Made by a program: the position numbers and the translations under genes. The notes beneath the pieces are model-generated. The model searched no databases. It was not told where the DNA came from and worked only from the letters and a program-made list of their open reading frames with translations. Positions 35,078-47,200 of a stretch of 64,000 nt of DNA are shown here, one piece after another. Source of the stretch: Cryptomeria japonica (Eukaryota > Streptophyta > Pinopsida > Cupressales > Cupressaceae); NCBI RefSeq assembly GCF_030272615.1, contig NC_081415.1, positions 189,626,270 through 189,690,269 of the forward strand, written 5' to 3'. Within the stretch, counting starts at the first letter, position 1. The number at the start of each line of letters is the position of its first letter.

Positions 35078-38000
35078 TCATAAAGACCCACCAAGGACAA
35101 CTTCCTTCACCCCAAGCATAGAGTGCAACTGGAGATAGCGTAGTGATGCAAAAGGTTTCTTGAAGATTTCTCCAACCTGCTCGGCAGTGGGAATGTACTC
35201 TAGAATGAGAACACCATCTTGAATCAACTGCGGGATGAAATGCATGTGAAGCTCAATGTGCTTCATCCGCTGATGCTCTACCGGGTTGTGGGAAATATGA
35301 ATAGTACTCTGATTATCATACCAAAGGACAATGGGACTATCAAGAGGAAAACCAAACTCAGTCAACAATTGTTGAAGCCATAAGATCTCCTAACTGGCGA
35401 GCATAGTAACTCAGTACTCAGCCTATGTAGATGATAATGCATAGGCAGTCTACTTCTTGCAAGACCATGTGATAGGACTAGAGCCAAGATAGAAAACAAA
35501 GCTAGAAGTAGACTTTTGATTAGTGACATCACCAACACAATCAGAGTCAGTGTAGCCAACAATGTGAGGGTCCCCTGATGTATATTGAATGCCATGAGAA
35601 CTAGAGCCCTGAATGTACTGCAAAATATGTTTGGCCGCTTTCCAATGACTCTCATGAGGATCATGGGAGAATCGAGAGACAAGGCCAACCACAAAGGAAA
35701 CATCAGGATGAGTGTGAGTTAGGTACAACAAACTGCCAACCAACTGCTTGTAAAGTGTAGAATCTACTGAAGGAGTGGGGAAAGTGGTGGTCAAAACAAC
35801 CCTTGACTGAAATTGAGTGGGAGAAGGCTTGCAATCAAGTATGCCAAAGCACCAAAGCATGTCAAGAGAATACTTCTGCTGGTAAATGAAGATCCCATCA
35901 AAAGACTAAATCACCTAAAGACCAAGGAAATAGTGCAGAAGACTAAGATCTGTCATCTTAAACTAATCCATCAAGGCTCGCTGAGTATGCTGAATCATAG
36001 AGGATGAGCTACCGGTGATAAGGAGATCATCAACATATAGCACAAGAATCAGAATCTCACCCTCAAGAAGCTGAGTATACACTGTGTGATCAGAATGACT
36101 GTGGGTGAACCCAGTGGAGAGCAAGAAAGAATCCATCTTCTCATACCAATCCTGAGGGGCCTGTGTGAGACCATACAATGAATACCAAAGTTTGCAAATC
36201 AAAGAACTATCCTACACAAATCCTTGAGGCTGCTCCATGTAGATTTCCTCCTATAGATCCCCATTTAAGAAGGCACTCTTCACATCCATCTGAAAAACAA
36301 GCCAACCCTGAGAAGTTGCAAGAGATAGTACAAAGCAAATGGAGTTCATCTTGGTGACAGAGGAAAAGGTCTCAGGGTAATCAATACCCTCAACCTGTGA
36401 GAAACCCTTCGCAACAAGACGTGCTTTTTACTTATCAATGGAACCATCAGCAACATACTTAGTGCGATACAACTAGTGGCACCTAACCATCTTTTTGCCC
36501 TTAGGAAGAGGAAAAAGATCCCCAGTATGATTCCTCATCAAAGAAGAATACTCCTCCTCCATAGCACAATCCCACTCAGGACGATTGGTAGACTATGAAA
36601 ACTTTTGAGGATCATCTAAAATAGCATGACTCAAAAGACTAGAACCCATAGTATGAGAACGGGTCTAACAAGTATCTAAAGGATCACTGGCCAGAGGACC
36701 TACTGCCTCTACAGTAAAGCGATCCCACTTGGGAATTTGAGGTGGAGCAGGTGGAGGTGGGGATGGTGGATCATCAACACCATCATCTCAATCATCCTCA
36801 AAAAGATCCTAAAGAGATGCAATGGAAGGAGTAGGCAGGGGAGTCGACACTGGAGTCGGGGTATCCACTATGGGAAGGCGCTCATCAAACTGAACATCCC
36901 ATCGAAATAGGACAACTCTAGAATCAGGATCAAACAACCTATATGCCTTAACATCCTCACAATAGCCAACAAAAATGAGTGGTCATCTCTTCCGCTCCAT
37001 GGCTTTCCATTGAGCATCAGGAATAAAAGCCCATGTCTCACTACCAAACACTCGAAAAAAAGAAACATTAGGTTTGTCATGAGACCAAGCCTCCTCAAGA
37101 GTCATATGTCAAATAGCCTTGTGAGGCATCTGATTCTGAATATAGTTGGCACAATTAACTGCCTCAGCCCAAAAAGATGGATCCATGGACCTGGACTGAA
37201 TCATACAATTTGCCATCTCCTGTAAGGTTTTTTTCTTCGCTCAACAACACAATTCTGCTAAGGGGTGTAGGGAACAATAAACTGAAACTGCAAACCATGC
37301 TCAATGCAAAAATCTCTGAAAGCTTGATTCACATACTTTCCCCCATTATTTGTATGTATCCACTAAATAGAACAACCTGATTGCTTCTCAACAAATGTCT
37401 TGAAGATTCAAAATGAATCAAAGACATTAGACTTGTACTTAAGAAAGTACATCCATGTGCATCTAGAGAAGTCATCAATAAAAGTGAGCACATACTTGGC
37501 CCTAGAAAAAGGAGTGGGAAAGGACATGAGATCACTGTGAATCAACTCCAAGGGTGCCAAAGCACGAGGGGCTCTTCCCTTTGGAAAGGGATCTTTGTGA
37601 TTATTTCCAAGCACACAACCATGACAAACACCATCAGTGTAGGAAATCTATGGGAGCCCAAGACCAAGTGCCTATGTACTCATCTACTAAAGATATTTGT
37701 AATTGACATGGCCTAAGAGCTCATGCCAAAGCTTACTCGCTGAATTTGTATGTGCTATAAGAGACGAACCAGCACCCATAGAGGGCTCAAATCCATCAAA
37801 TCTATATAGATGAGATGTAGTATCCACAATCCCAGTAGCCACAACCCAATTAGAGTCATGGAGGTCTCGAATAACCACACCATGTGGTGAGAACTTAACT
37901 ATCTTACGAGAGCAAGAGTGGCAAATCTGAGAAATGGACAGGAGGTTCGTTGAGATGTTAGGGACAACCAGAACATCCTGTAGAGTACCCCCATCCAATG

Positions 38001-38170
38001 AGACAAAACCAAAACCCAAGACTAAAAGTTGAACTCAGTCACCCATGGCAATCTGTGAAGTACCACAAGAGGCAAGAGAAGTAACCAACTGTTGAGTGTG
38101 AGTTATATGGTGAGAAGCACCAGAGTCTAGTATCCATGTGGACCCATAGGTAGAAGTCTGAGCAATGAGA
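35078..38170 (-). pseudogene. Copia E pol: protease, integrase, RT and RNase H
   Basis: Protease ILDSGASHHITH near 38120. Pre-integrase LLSISQICHS and LWHELLGHVNYKYL (37687-38019). Integrase ELIHSDLMSF, FIDDFSRCTWMYF (37408-37614), then degraded core and a VFGSE-like end near 37040. RT: QGFVQDSSL-like, LYGLTQAPQDWYEKM and catalytic LYVDDLLITG (35963-36240), then VGLVSRFSHDPHESH (35450-35860). RNase H: LWYDNQSTIHISHNP...GEIFKKPF (35078-35368). The catalytic YVDD is intact, but frames shift near 36240-36870 and 37100-37400. Confidence 0.88.
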
Positions 38171-38202
38171 GCATGACCTTTCCCTGTGGAAGTAGAAAAT
38201 GC

Positions 38203-39110
38203 CTAAGGTGAGGAGATGTGAAACTGCTGCATGGCTTTCTCTAAAGCCTCTAAACATTTCCAACACCTAGAAATAGGATGTCCTTCCTTGCCACAAAAAC
38301 TATAAGTATCTCCTGATTTCTTCTTAGTCTTGGAGGAAGACTCACAAGACTGTGAAGATTTCCCATGCTTGAGAGGAAATGGTGGTTTAGATTCAAACTT
38401 AGGAGTAGGCTTGGAGGGATTCTCACTACCTAGAGAAGGCTTCTTTAGCTTCGGTTTTTGCTTTTGTTTCTCCTTAGAGGACTGAGCAACCAATGCTTTG
38501 TTCTTGGATCCTGAAAGCATATCTAGCTGAGAAAGATGAGACTGCTCACGAGACAAATGTTCACAAAAGACATCAAAGGTAGGCATGGTGAAATGAGCAC
38601 CCAAGCCATCCATGGTGGAGTAGAAAGCAGAGGCAAAAAATGGAAAATGACCCTGAAGCTTTGAAAGAATCAAATGAATGCACTATGTGTCTGTCTTGAT
38701 CTTGCCACATCCCTGAAGAACAGATCGGGTAGTCTTTAACTTATTCAAAAAATCCTCAATGGTGGGAAAGGAATCAGGGGACAAAGAAACCAACTCTACC
38801 TCAATCTGTAACACTGGAATCTCATTAACCCTCCCAAAGAGAGAATCAAACTTCAACCACATAGCCCAAGAAGTGAGCAACTCATCAAGCTGAAACATAA
38901 GATTGTTTGAGACATGCAAGGAGATCAAACTCATGGCCTCATCCATCTTGTTCTTATGCTTAAGAAGCTCAGAAGGATGCTGCAATACAGGCTGAACCTC
39001 ATCCAAATAAGACCACAACCCTCATGCCCTAAGAAGCCTCATGATGCGGGGCTTCTAGGTGTGATAGTTGTGTGAAGTCAACAACTCAATTGAAGGATCT
39101 GCCATGAGAA
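38203..39110 (-). pseudogene. Copia E gag
   Basis: N-terminal capsid part (38683-39018, including SLISLHVSNNLMFQLDE and a UBN2-like region) and a C-terminal part with MPTFDVFCEHLSREQSHL, a Lys/Ser/Pro linker and the knuckle YSFCGKEGHPISRCWKC (38203-38673). Separated by one stop near 38680. The start lies just above 39018, probably near 39103. Confidence 0.85.
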
Positions 39111-40446
39111 CAAAACTCTGTACCTGCACCTGCACTTGCTTGTTTTTTTATTTATTATGTGATCTTTCAAAATAGACAGAAGATGCAGAAGGGTTTGTTT
39201 GTTTTGAGGGTTTTGGTGTTCTGGATTTCTGATATAAATAATAGAAAGAAAGAAACCCCCCCCCCCCCCCACAATAGATAAACCCAAACCCTAGTACATA
39301 AGAAAAAAAAAATTCAAAATGATATCTTATGTACATAATGAAAATTCTAAGAAAAAGATCACAAATCTGAATAGAGCATGCTGAGAGCTTTCCAACTCCT
39401 ATTCATTTTCAAAAAATGAAGTTTGTTTGCCCATTCTACAGCCTCAGAAGTGCAAAAAAGAGGCCTGACTTTGAATAGAAAAAAGTATAGACAAAAAATA
39501 GATTCGAAAAAAAAATCTACCGCCACGATGTTCATCTTGGAACCAAGTTTCCTATGCCTATTTGTTTTCCAAAAAATGACTCTAGATGCCCAAGATATGA
39601 CCCAAAAAAAAAAACCCCTCAAAAAGACTAGAGGGTGGAGGTCCGGTGGAGGAGCCAGGCTCCGGTGGCGCTCCAACGAGGAGCAGCAGGCAGTGGAGGA
39701 GGAGGCCAAGTGGAGGTGGCGGGGCGCTAGTGGCTAGGCGACATTGGTGGCTGCGTGGTGGGTGGTGTTGGGTTGGCTGAGCGGAGTTGTGGTTCGGTGA
39801 AGCATGGGCAGGGAGAGGTGCGGTGGTGGGTAGTGTGACAGGGGCTGTAGAGGTTGAGCCGACGGAGGGGGCTGCAGAGACTAAGCCGGCAGAGGGGGCC
39901 ATAGAGGTGATGATGGCTGCAGGGGGATGTTGTCAGTTGTGGCTGGAGGTGCCGGAAGGTGGAGGCTGACGGTAGCTGCAGGGGTTGGAAGGAGCCAGTG
40001 GGGCCAGATTGATAGGTCTGGCAGGCCGTAGGGCAGCCACACTATCAAGTCTTGTACCCTGCGCAAAAACCAAATTTTTTTTTGAAAAAACAAACTACCT
40101 TTTTTGCCTTTTACCTTTTTTTTGATTTAAAAAAAATAAAAAAATTCCAGCCTACATGCAATAAAAAGGCAAAAAAAAATTTGAATTTTTTCTTGATTTG
40201 CATGCCAGAGCCGTACGACCTGGTGTTGGAGAAAAAATTCACCCAGATGCTTAGGAGTAAAAAATAGAAAATTTTTATATGACTATAAGGGTTTTTGGGC
40301 CTTCTAAGCATGATGGTGAGGTCTGTTTAGGCCCAAAGTGCTCAGAAAAAAGGCCTATCCCTAAGCACACAAAAAAATTGCCTAAAACCCTAGATCTGCT
40401 TCCAATGCAAAAGTTCTCAAAAATAGGAACAAATAGCTGCAAATTT
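39111..40446 (-). other. Copia E 5' leader with GC-rich island
   Basis: 1.3 kb between PBS and gag. It includes a poly-C/G run (39257-39270) and, at about 39630-40020, a strikingly GC-rich block in an AT-rich neighbourhood. The minus strand of that block can be read as a Pro/Ala/Ser-rich peptide (39582-39902), but low complexity makes coding doubtful. It could be a structured RNA leader or captured host sequence. No known motif recognised. Confidence 0.6.
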
Positions 40447-40460
40447 GTTCTCTAATACCA
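40447..40460 (-). promoter_or_regulatory. Copia E primer-binding site
   Basis: Minus strand TGGTATTAGAGAAC directly follows the 5' LTR; its first ten bases match the initiator-Met tRNA complement with one change. Confidence 0.85.
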
Positions 40461-40826
40461 TGTTGGAGTTGAAAAACACAACACCACAGGAGCCTAAAGA
40501 TCTTCTGCAAGCTAAAACAATCTGTTACAAGGAGAAGCAATGAAGCAAAGCAATCTGAAGAACAAAAACATAGGAAAATATGCTCAAAAGAGGATAGCTC
40601 AATATTTAACAAAATGTGTAATGACATAATGATACAAAGAAAATAAAAATAACCTCTACTAGGTCAAGAAACCCTAAAAGGGAAAACCTACACTTGCACA
40701 TAATAATTATTAAGAATTAATTATTATGCACCTAATGTTAGCTTAAGTGTAAAAAGATAATAGGGAACTTAAAGAATTAAACAAATATTGTTTAATTAAT
40801 CAAGTAAATACCCAATTACTCTAACA
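40461..40826 (-). repeat. Copia E 5' LTR
   Basis: 366 bp, TGTTGGAGTTGAA...ACTCTAACA, then the TSD TAAAT. Confidence 0.93.
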
Positions 40827-42069
40827 TAAATCAACAACACATGAAGAACACACATAACACCAAGGATTTTGACATGGAAAACATGATCAATGAAAAACCA
40901 TGGTGGGAACCTACCCACAATATGATGATACTCTGTTAGAAGTATTAGAAATATTACAATGGGGAATGAGCATGCATTCAAGCACATTGCCTAGATCTCA
41001 CTACTCAAAAATATAAGGGCTACAACCCAAGAAAGACTCACTATCTTACAAACTGATTCGGATCACATCCAGAAGATCATGAACTAAGAAATAGCATCTT
41101 CAATGCCTGGTTATAGTTCCGGTTAATCACATAAAAAATTTCACTTTCTTCTTCACACTTCTTCTCTACCTCCGAAAGATGTATACATTATTTTCTCACA
41201 TACATTCTTATTCTCATCTATACATACATAATAACAACGATATTATATTTATTTATACAATACATCAACCTTGTCAAGATCATCAAGGTCATCTCAACAC
41301 TCACCACCTAAATACAAAAATATAACCACATGCTACAATATCACATGCAGACCAAGAAATATCGACTAAGACATAACACAGACCCAAATCTACCTCATCG
41401 AACATGCTACACCTCCAAGAATTATGCATTGAACATCCACAACATGCTACAATCATTTGGTTAGCCAAAAACATGAAGAACACCAATATGCCAAAGAAAA
41501 TCATCAATTACGAGCTCAATGATCAATGTGGACTACCAACACAAAAGGTACACAATCTAAAAACATCCACAAGCATCATGAATTACCACAAAAATATCCG
41601 CACCAATTCAAATTACCAAATTCATCATCATCTCTATACAGGACCTCGGGAACACAAACAAAATCACTTGCGGAGCTCCAAACCACAAACCAACTCAATT
41701 GAAGATACACATCAATGTCCCAAACATATCTCCAAATACATAGATAAAGATAATTGATGTGGAGCAATGCATATCAAAATAGTGACCACTATCATCACTG
41801 AACAATAGAATAACCATCCACAACACAGATAATCATAATTCACTCAAATCTTCATGCGGACCTCTACAAATTGCACTTAATCATCTATACACATCCCTCT
41901 ACAAACCCTTTAATCTAAAAATTCTTATTATCATCATGTTGAACAAACCAACTCACTGAACTTCATTACATCTCTCATAGATAGAGAAATGTGTTGACAT
42001 CAATGACAACACATCTCTCAGATATCTCTCAAGCACATATTTGCAGTATACTTCCAACAATCTCCAACA

Positions 42070-43630
42070 TCCTCTAATTGTGCTTCTAGTCTACTTTCCT
42101 ACTTAACATTCCTTGCAAATGTTGTTCTTCAGTTTAGTCAATTTGAGTAAATATCTTACTTCACTCCTCGAATTGATCTGCACTAGGTTGTCAAAATTGA
42201 TATGACACATCATCTAGTGCCATAGCCAACTACCATCAAGTTATGATATCAAGCAATGTTTTGTAGCTCCTTCTAGTTGATACATATTTCCATTTTTGCT
42301 TCTTCCAACTGTAATAACTATTTCAGACTCCTTCCAGATTTCACATCCATTGTCCTAAAAGATAACATTGTATCCATTTCCGCACATGTGGCCAACACTT
42401 AAGAGATTATGGTGCAAGCCCTTGACATAATAAACATTGTCAGCGTTATATTTTCCATCAAAATTAATTGAGCCAATCCCAACAATTAATGTTGTTTGAT
42501 CATCTCCAAACCTAACAGAACCACAATAATATTTTTCAAGTGTTATAAACTTACTCTTATCAATAGTCATATGATTTGAATATCCACTATCAATAAACCA
42601 CTCATTCTTATCTCTTCTAGAATGAAATGTATTAGCAACAATCTTATAAATATAAAACTTGGGAAATTCTTTTCTACGAGAAACAAACAATCACCATCCT
42701 CATAGTCTAATTCATCATCTAAAATGTCAACATCATCCTTAATGTAATAGGATTTCTTATTGAATTTTCCCTTGTTTTCCCTAAACTTTTGTCTAGCTCC
42801 CTTTTTCGGATATCTAGTTGTAATATGACCAATCTTTCCACTGCTAAAACACTTAAAGGGTAACATACATTTGTACTTTCCAGTGCCTTTCTTCAGTTTT
42901 CTTACAAGGTTTGCTTCCATTTCATTTGGGCTCTCTTCATCATCCAAATCATCTTCAGATGCTTTGAATGTGGTCTCTAATTTGTCTTTGTCCTTTCCAA
43001 ACTTTCTTACTTCAAATGTAGTCAAGGTACCAAAAAGATGCACTCTGGTGAACTTCTTTGGATCATAGGTTTTTTCAATAGCTAAGATGTTATCATTGTA
43101 GCTTATCGGTAATGTCATCAGGATTTTTTTAATCACATCTTCATCATTCAAGTTGCCTTTGAGTTCTCTGATTTCATTCACTACATTGTCAACCTTCTAA
43201 AAATATCTTACAATGTCTTATCCTTCTTCCATCTTTAGATTTTCATATTTGCGCTTAACTGTTAGTCTCTTCATAAGCTTAACTCTCTCATTCCCTTCAT
43301 AAATGTCTTTCATCTTCTGCAAAACCTCATTAGAAGTATTCAAAGAAATAACCTTTGTCAATTCAATTTTTTATAATGCACTAAATATAATATACCTTGG
43401 TTTTTCATTTTCTTCATGGGCTTGAATCTCATCCGGAGTGTTAAGACCATTCGCTGGTAGAACATACTTAGTCTTCACAACCTTCCAAGTGTTGTAACCT
43501 AGAGAAACCATATAACCCCTCGTCTTTACTTTCCAAAAACTATAATTAGATCCTTCAAAGATAGGAATGGATAATTTGTGTGCCATCAGATTAGGATCTA
43601 CCTCAAGTAGTGAAGCTTTATATCAAGGAA
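42070..43630 (-). pseudogene. Copia F gag, protease and pre-integrase
   Basis: Gag begins MAHKLSIPIFEGSNYSFW (DUF4219-like, 43371-43586), continues into a UBN2-like region (LNDEDVIKKILMTLP, 42567-43181) and a degraded knuckle CFSSGKIGHITTRY. Protease reads WFIDSGYSNHM near 42590; then GSVRFGDDQTTLI, NVYYVKGLHHNLLSVG and the pre-integrase CKEC at about 42110. Reading stops at solo LTR S1 and resumes at 34372. Several stops. Confidence 0.85.
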
Positions 43631-43635
43631 CCAAA

Positions 43636-44598
43636 GCTCTAATACCAATTGTTGAATATTTGGGAAACTAAGAGGGGGGGCTGAATCAGTTGACAATAAA
43701 AAAAACATTACACTTAATTAAAAGATCTAGAACAATTAGTAGAATTAATAAAACATGAAAGCATATACACAAAATAGATCAAACACAAGAAAAACTAAAA
43801 TTTCCATGAAAAAACCAAGAAGGAAAAAACCACAAAGAATCCATTTCTCAATATATAAACACCGGTTAAGGTGATTTTTATAAAGGATGGCTCATTGTCA
43901 AAGTGCTCACTGTAGATGGGCTCACTACCTAGAAAGGCTCACTATCAGAGGGCTCATTGCCCAGAAAGGCTCACTGCAGAAGAAGAAAGAAAGATAAAGA
44001 GAATCCACCATTGAAACACAGTTTGCACTATTGGAACTAATTTCGGTAACAATCTGCAACACTATACTCACACAACAAAACTAGATTCTTTCAATCTCGC
44101 ATATCTTCAACACAAAAGCCACACATCAACTCATCAAATCATACACCCACATATACAATCTCCAAAAAAACATGATCCTCAATGTCGGTTGAGATGAAGA
44201 TCTAAAAGATGTCTCCACTAATCATTTTGGCAGTGGGAAGAAATGAGAAGTAGACCTCATTACACTTTTCCTCATTGAACATGTCAACACATAACATATA
44301 TCACCAAAGATGGACCCCAAACATTATCCACATGCTATATAACTACCATTACACAACTTCAATGTCCAGTCCAAAAAACCTTGAGCTTTGGACCAATCCT
44401 GACCCAAAAGTAGCACTGAATAGCATTTTTCGAAAAGCCAAAACATCCAGTAAATCCAAGAAACATTCAAATTCCCAACACACCTTATCCAAATACTTAT
44501 GCACAACATACTACATCCGATGGACCTAATTCAGACCATAAGATTTGACATCAATGACTACACATAACATAATGCTAATAGATCTATCATATCCAACC
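43636..44598 (-). repeat. Copia F primer-binding site and 5' LTR
   Basis: PBS at 43636-43649 (minus ATTGGTATTAGAGC, one mismatch). The LTR runs 43650-44598: TGTTGAATATTTGGG, G-run box (about 43673-43680), a decayed hairpin region near 43820-43855, the box TTTGACATCAATGAC (about 44546-44560) and the end CCAACC, decayed from CCAACA. No partner LTR in the window, so the right end is set by analogy. Confidence 0.75.
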
Positions 44599-44744
44599 CA
44601 TCATAGTTCATAATCATGTCAATCGCCAACTTGGATAGTTTTTCAACCTCCACATTGCCTTCTCATTATATGTGGGTGATGTAGTTAAATTCTCCATAGT
44701 CTTATTAGACTAAGGAAGATTGTAGTAAATGAACATTAAACTTC
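44599..44744. other. Flank of Copia F, nothing recognised
   Basis: Short AT-rich stretch between Copia F's LTR end and the direct-repeat copy that begins near 44745. Confidence 0.4.
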
Positions 44745-45425
44745 AATTCAAACAATATACTCAAACACAATTCATAAATTGGAAGGTCTATCAATTTTTA
44801 TTGGAAATTTCTAGGGAATTAATACAATTCTAAAATATTCAACAATCCTCTAAACTCCAATTGTTATGTTATTATTTATGCATTCCTCTATCATTACAAG
44901 TGTATTTTTTTGTACTCCTCCAACTCTGTACCCTCTTCATATTCTTCATGCTCTCTTTGACTTTGACACAACAAATTTATCTCCAATCAATCCTTTGTTC
45001 CTTCGATCCCTTAGGTGCCAATTTTTTTCTAGTGCATGTCTCTCTTTATCCTCATGCTAAGGCTCTCTTTCATAGCTTTCCTCTCTAACAATTTATCTAT
45101 ATCCTTTTTTATGCTATATTTTATTTTAAACAATAAAAATCCTTATCTATCCAATTTCCCATGTACCCTTATGCTTCCCCTCTCTTCTTTGGTGTGTTTC
45201 TTTCCTCTCTCCATGTGCATTGAATTTTATGCTTGAATTTTCATATTTTCCTATGCCTCCTTTTCTTTTCACCCTTCCTTTCATCCCAAATACAACACAA
45301 ACTTTCCCTTTTCTGGATTTTGACACCTTCCTCTATTCTTTTGTGCAGACCTTGATTTCCATTTTCTTTTAAAATTTATTCTAGTTGTGCACCTATGAGA
45401 TCTTGACAAGAATGAACTTAGATGT
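44745..45425. repeat. Left copy of an about 690-bp direct repeat
   Basis: Aligns by eye, at roughly 80%, with 48195-48875 in the same orientation; shared landmarks include ACAATATACTCAAACACAATTC, CATTACAAGTGTATTTTTTTGTACTCC and CAATCAATCCT. It is T/C-rich with no ORF of its own. It could be an LTR pair around 45426-48194 or two copies of another repeat. From 45426 to 45930 nothing else is recognised. Confidence 0.6.
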
Positions 45426-45934
45426 TACTAATGTCATAAAGCCTTTGATAAATTTTAATTTTGGAAAAAAATAGAACAAAGTTCCATGATACCTTGACTA
45501 TAGAAATATCAACACAAAACTGAAAATTAAAAACTGAAATCGTCAACTCAAGCAATAGGAACACAAAATATATTTTTGGGTGATGGAGATTGCTTATGTT
45601 CCCAAGTTCTTTAACATCAAACACACCAGGTATAAAAATGTTCCATGAGTGTTTAGCTCATAAATGTTTTGGGAATGTTGGAGCTAGATTCTATACTTTT
45701 CTAGATCTAAAGTGTTGACCCATGAAGCTTCATTGACTACTTGGTTCTTGTGTCTTAACCTTGCATTAAAATAAGGTTACTATTTATACTTTCTCTTCAT
45801 TTGACAATAAATTGGTCATAATTTTCCCAAAATCTTTGGATTGGCTAGATAAGCGTGCTACTGAATTTTTCATTGCAAGATCAGCTTGTTAATGGGCCTT
45901 TATTGGCCAATCCATCATTAATCAAGGTAAAGGA

Positions 45935-46375
45935 GGTTGAATGGACCAAATCAGAAGTAGATTACATTAAAGTTAATTTTGATGGGGCTTAAAGGGGAAA
46001 TTTGGGGCCATGTAAAGTAGGTTGTGGGGTTAGGAATGAGCAGGGTAATCTATTAGCAATTCGAGCACACAAATTCATGGGACCAATAATGAAGCTAAAG
46101 TTAGTGCAGTGTTAATGATAGTCACTTTGGCAAACAAGATGTCAATATCTAATCTCCTCTTAGAGGGAGACACACAAATAATAGTCAATATTATAGCTAA
46201 GGGAGAAAAATTATATTGAAAAATTAATAAAAGTATTAATATTATAAGGGCCAAATTAAATTACTTTTTGGATTTTAAAATAACCCATGTTGAGAGGGAT
46301 GGGAATAAGGTGGTGGACACCTTATCGAAATGTGAAATCACAATAATACTAATGATGAATTTTGGTGGCTAGATG
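45935..46375 (+). pseudogene. LINE RNase H remnant
   Basis: Plus-strand reading across stops: EWTKSEVDYIKVNFDGA, GNLGP, GCGVRNEQGNLLAI, LLLEGDTQIIVNII and FKITHVERDGNKVVDTLSK. This is the RVT_3-type RNase H found at the C-terminus of plant L1 ORF2 and resembles the copy at 30160-30395 (VNFDGATKGNLGP, ENKVVDTFAN). No RT is visible upstream, so this is a 3' remnant or truncated LINE. Confidence 0.75.
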
Positions 46376-46599
46376 TATGAAATTTCTATCTTGAGGCATT
46401 GGAGATACGGTCAGTAGATTGAAGTGAAGTGAAATCATGTTAGGTGCAAGTGATTGTCTAGAGTCTTAGTTAGTGTGTGCAAATTTGTTTGTGGGATGAA
46501 GGGTGTTTTAATTAAATTTGTATCTATTCATTTATTTCAATCTAGGTGTGGAAGTGTTTTCTTCATGAGTGCTAGAAATTAGAAAATTTAATAGAGGTG

Positions 46600-47200
46600 G
46601 GAGGTAAAGTGTCTGTCTTCTTTTCAAAGTCTCTTTGTAGAAGATAGGGTTGCTTTGGTAAAAGGAAAAATTGAGGCCACGTTCAGTCTCAAGTTGAGTA
46701 AAAGGTAAATCTCATTCATGGGGGAGATCATTGACCTATGTATGAATAATATTTTCAAATATGGGGATCCTATCATTTATCTGATGATTAGAATATTTTT
46801 AAGGGAAGGATTTATGAAGGCGGAGCATAAATATCTCTCCAATGTGGACATAATGTCCATGGTGATTGCCTAGTGTCTAGAGTTGGGAACAAAGGAAGAA
46901 GCTTGGTTGGTTATGGAATCTTACATGAAAACATAATATTGTTTGGGGTTTCATGCCTATATATACATGGCTATATTGGGTGAAGGTTTTTTAGCTTGAG
47001 GAGCTAGATGGGTGCAATTTGCAGATTTAATACCTCCACTTCGACCATTTATGACATCAAAGATGACCAGTGAGTAAAGGCGGTAATAGGTTTTCCATTC
47101 ATCAAAGAGTATATCTAGGAGTAGGAGAAGGAGAAGAAATCTAAGGAGGAAGGTGGGTCAAATTTGAAGGGAAAAAAGATCAAAATTTCAAAGGACTACT
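46600..47200 (+). pseudogene. Decayed unknown ORF downstream of the LINE RNase H
   Basis: Plus-strand fragments such as VALVKGKIEATFSLKLSK, FMGEIIDLCMNNIFKYGDP and IRIFLREGFMKAEHKYLSN can be followed across stops, ending in a Lys/Arg-rich stretch (47100-47200). Its position right after RNase H parallels ORF3 of the L1 at 30700. I cannot show sequence homology between the two and do not recognise the family. Confidence 0.35.

Larger units (their letters stand above)
34499..40826 (-). mobile_element. Copia E: full-length Ty1/copia inside solo LTR S1
   Basis: 6,328 bp minus-strand element with short LTRs (34499-34867 and 40461-40826), perfect TSD TAAAT (34494-34498 and 40827-40831), PBS, PPT and all copia domains. 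It belongs to a different copia lineage from Copia-1: LTRs under 400 bp, a different knuckle (FCGKEGHPISRC) and different LTR boxes. Stops and small frameshifts interrupt pol. Confidence 0.95.
34378..42069 (-). mobile_element. Solo LTR S1 in Copia F, itself split by Copia E
   Basis: Segments 34378-34498 and 40832-42069 give a 1,359-bp LTR flanked by a perfect TSD TCCTC (34373-34377 and 42070-42074). It carries the G-run box (about 34412-34420), hairpin GTGGG/CCCAC (40903-40918) and GTTGACATCAATGACAAC (about 41993-42010), and ends CCAACA at 42064-42069; its first base pair has decayed from TG to GG. The flank after 42069 is Copia F coding sequence, not a polypurine tract, so it is a solo LTR rather than Copia F's own 3' LTR. 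Confidence 0.87.
33736..44598 (-). mobile_element. Copia F: old Ty1/copia remnant interrupted by solo LTR S1
   Basis: Minus-strand copia made of integrase (33736-34377), pre-integrase to gag (42070-43630), PBS and 5' LTR (43650-44598). Cutting out S1 (34378-42069) with one TCCTC copy leaves continuous in-frame coding from pre-integrase (ICKEC, TRSTIRG) into integrase (KDYSSTRLLDLVH). The 3' half (end of integrase, RT, RNase H, 3' LTR) is missing here. The fragment at 16788-17004, across the L1, could be part of the same copy. Confidence 0.8.

Noticed and set aside
39582-39902. Pro/Ala/Ser-rich frame in Copia E leader as a captured gene
   Set aside because: Low-complexity GC-rich DNA gives such frames by chance; kept only as a composition anomaly.
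34378-42069. Reading this LTR as Copia F's own 3' LTR with an internal deletion
   Set aside because: The TCCTC duplication and exact in-frame continuity of Copia F across it show an insertion.
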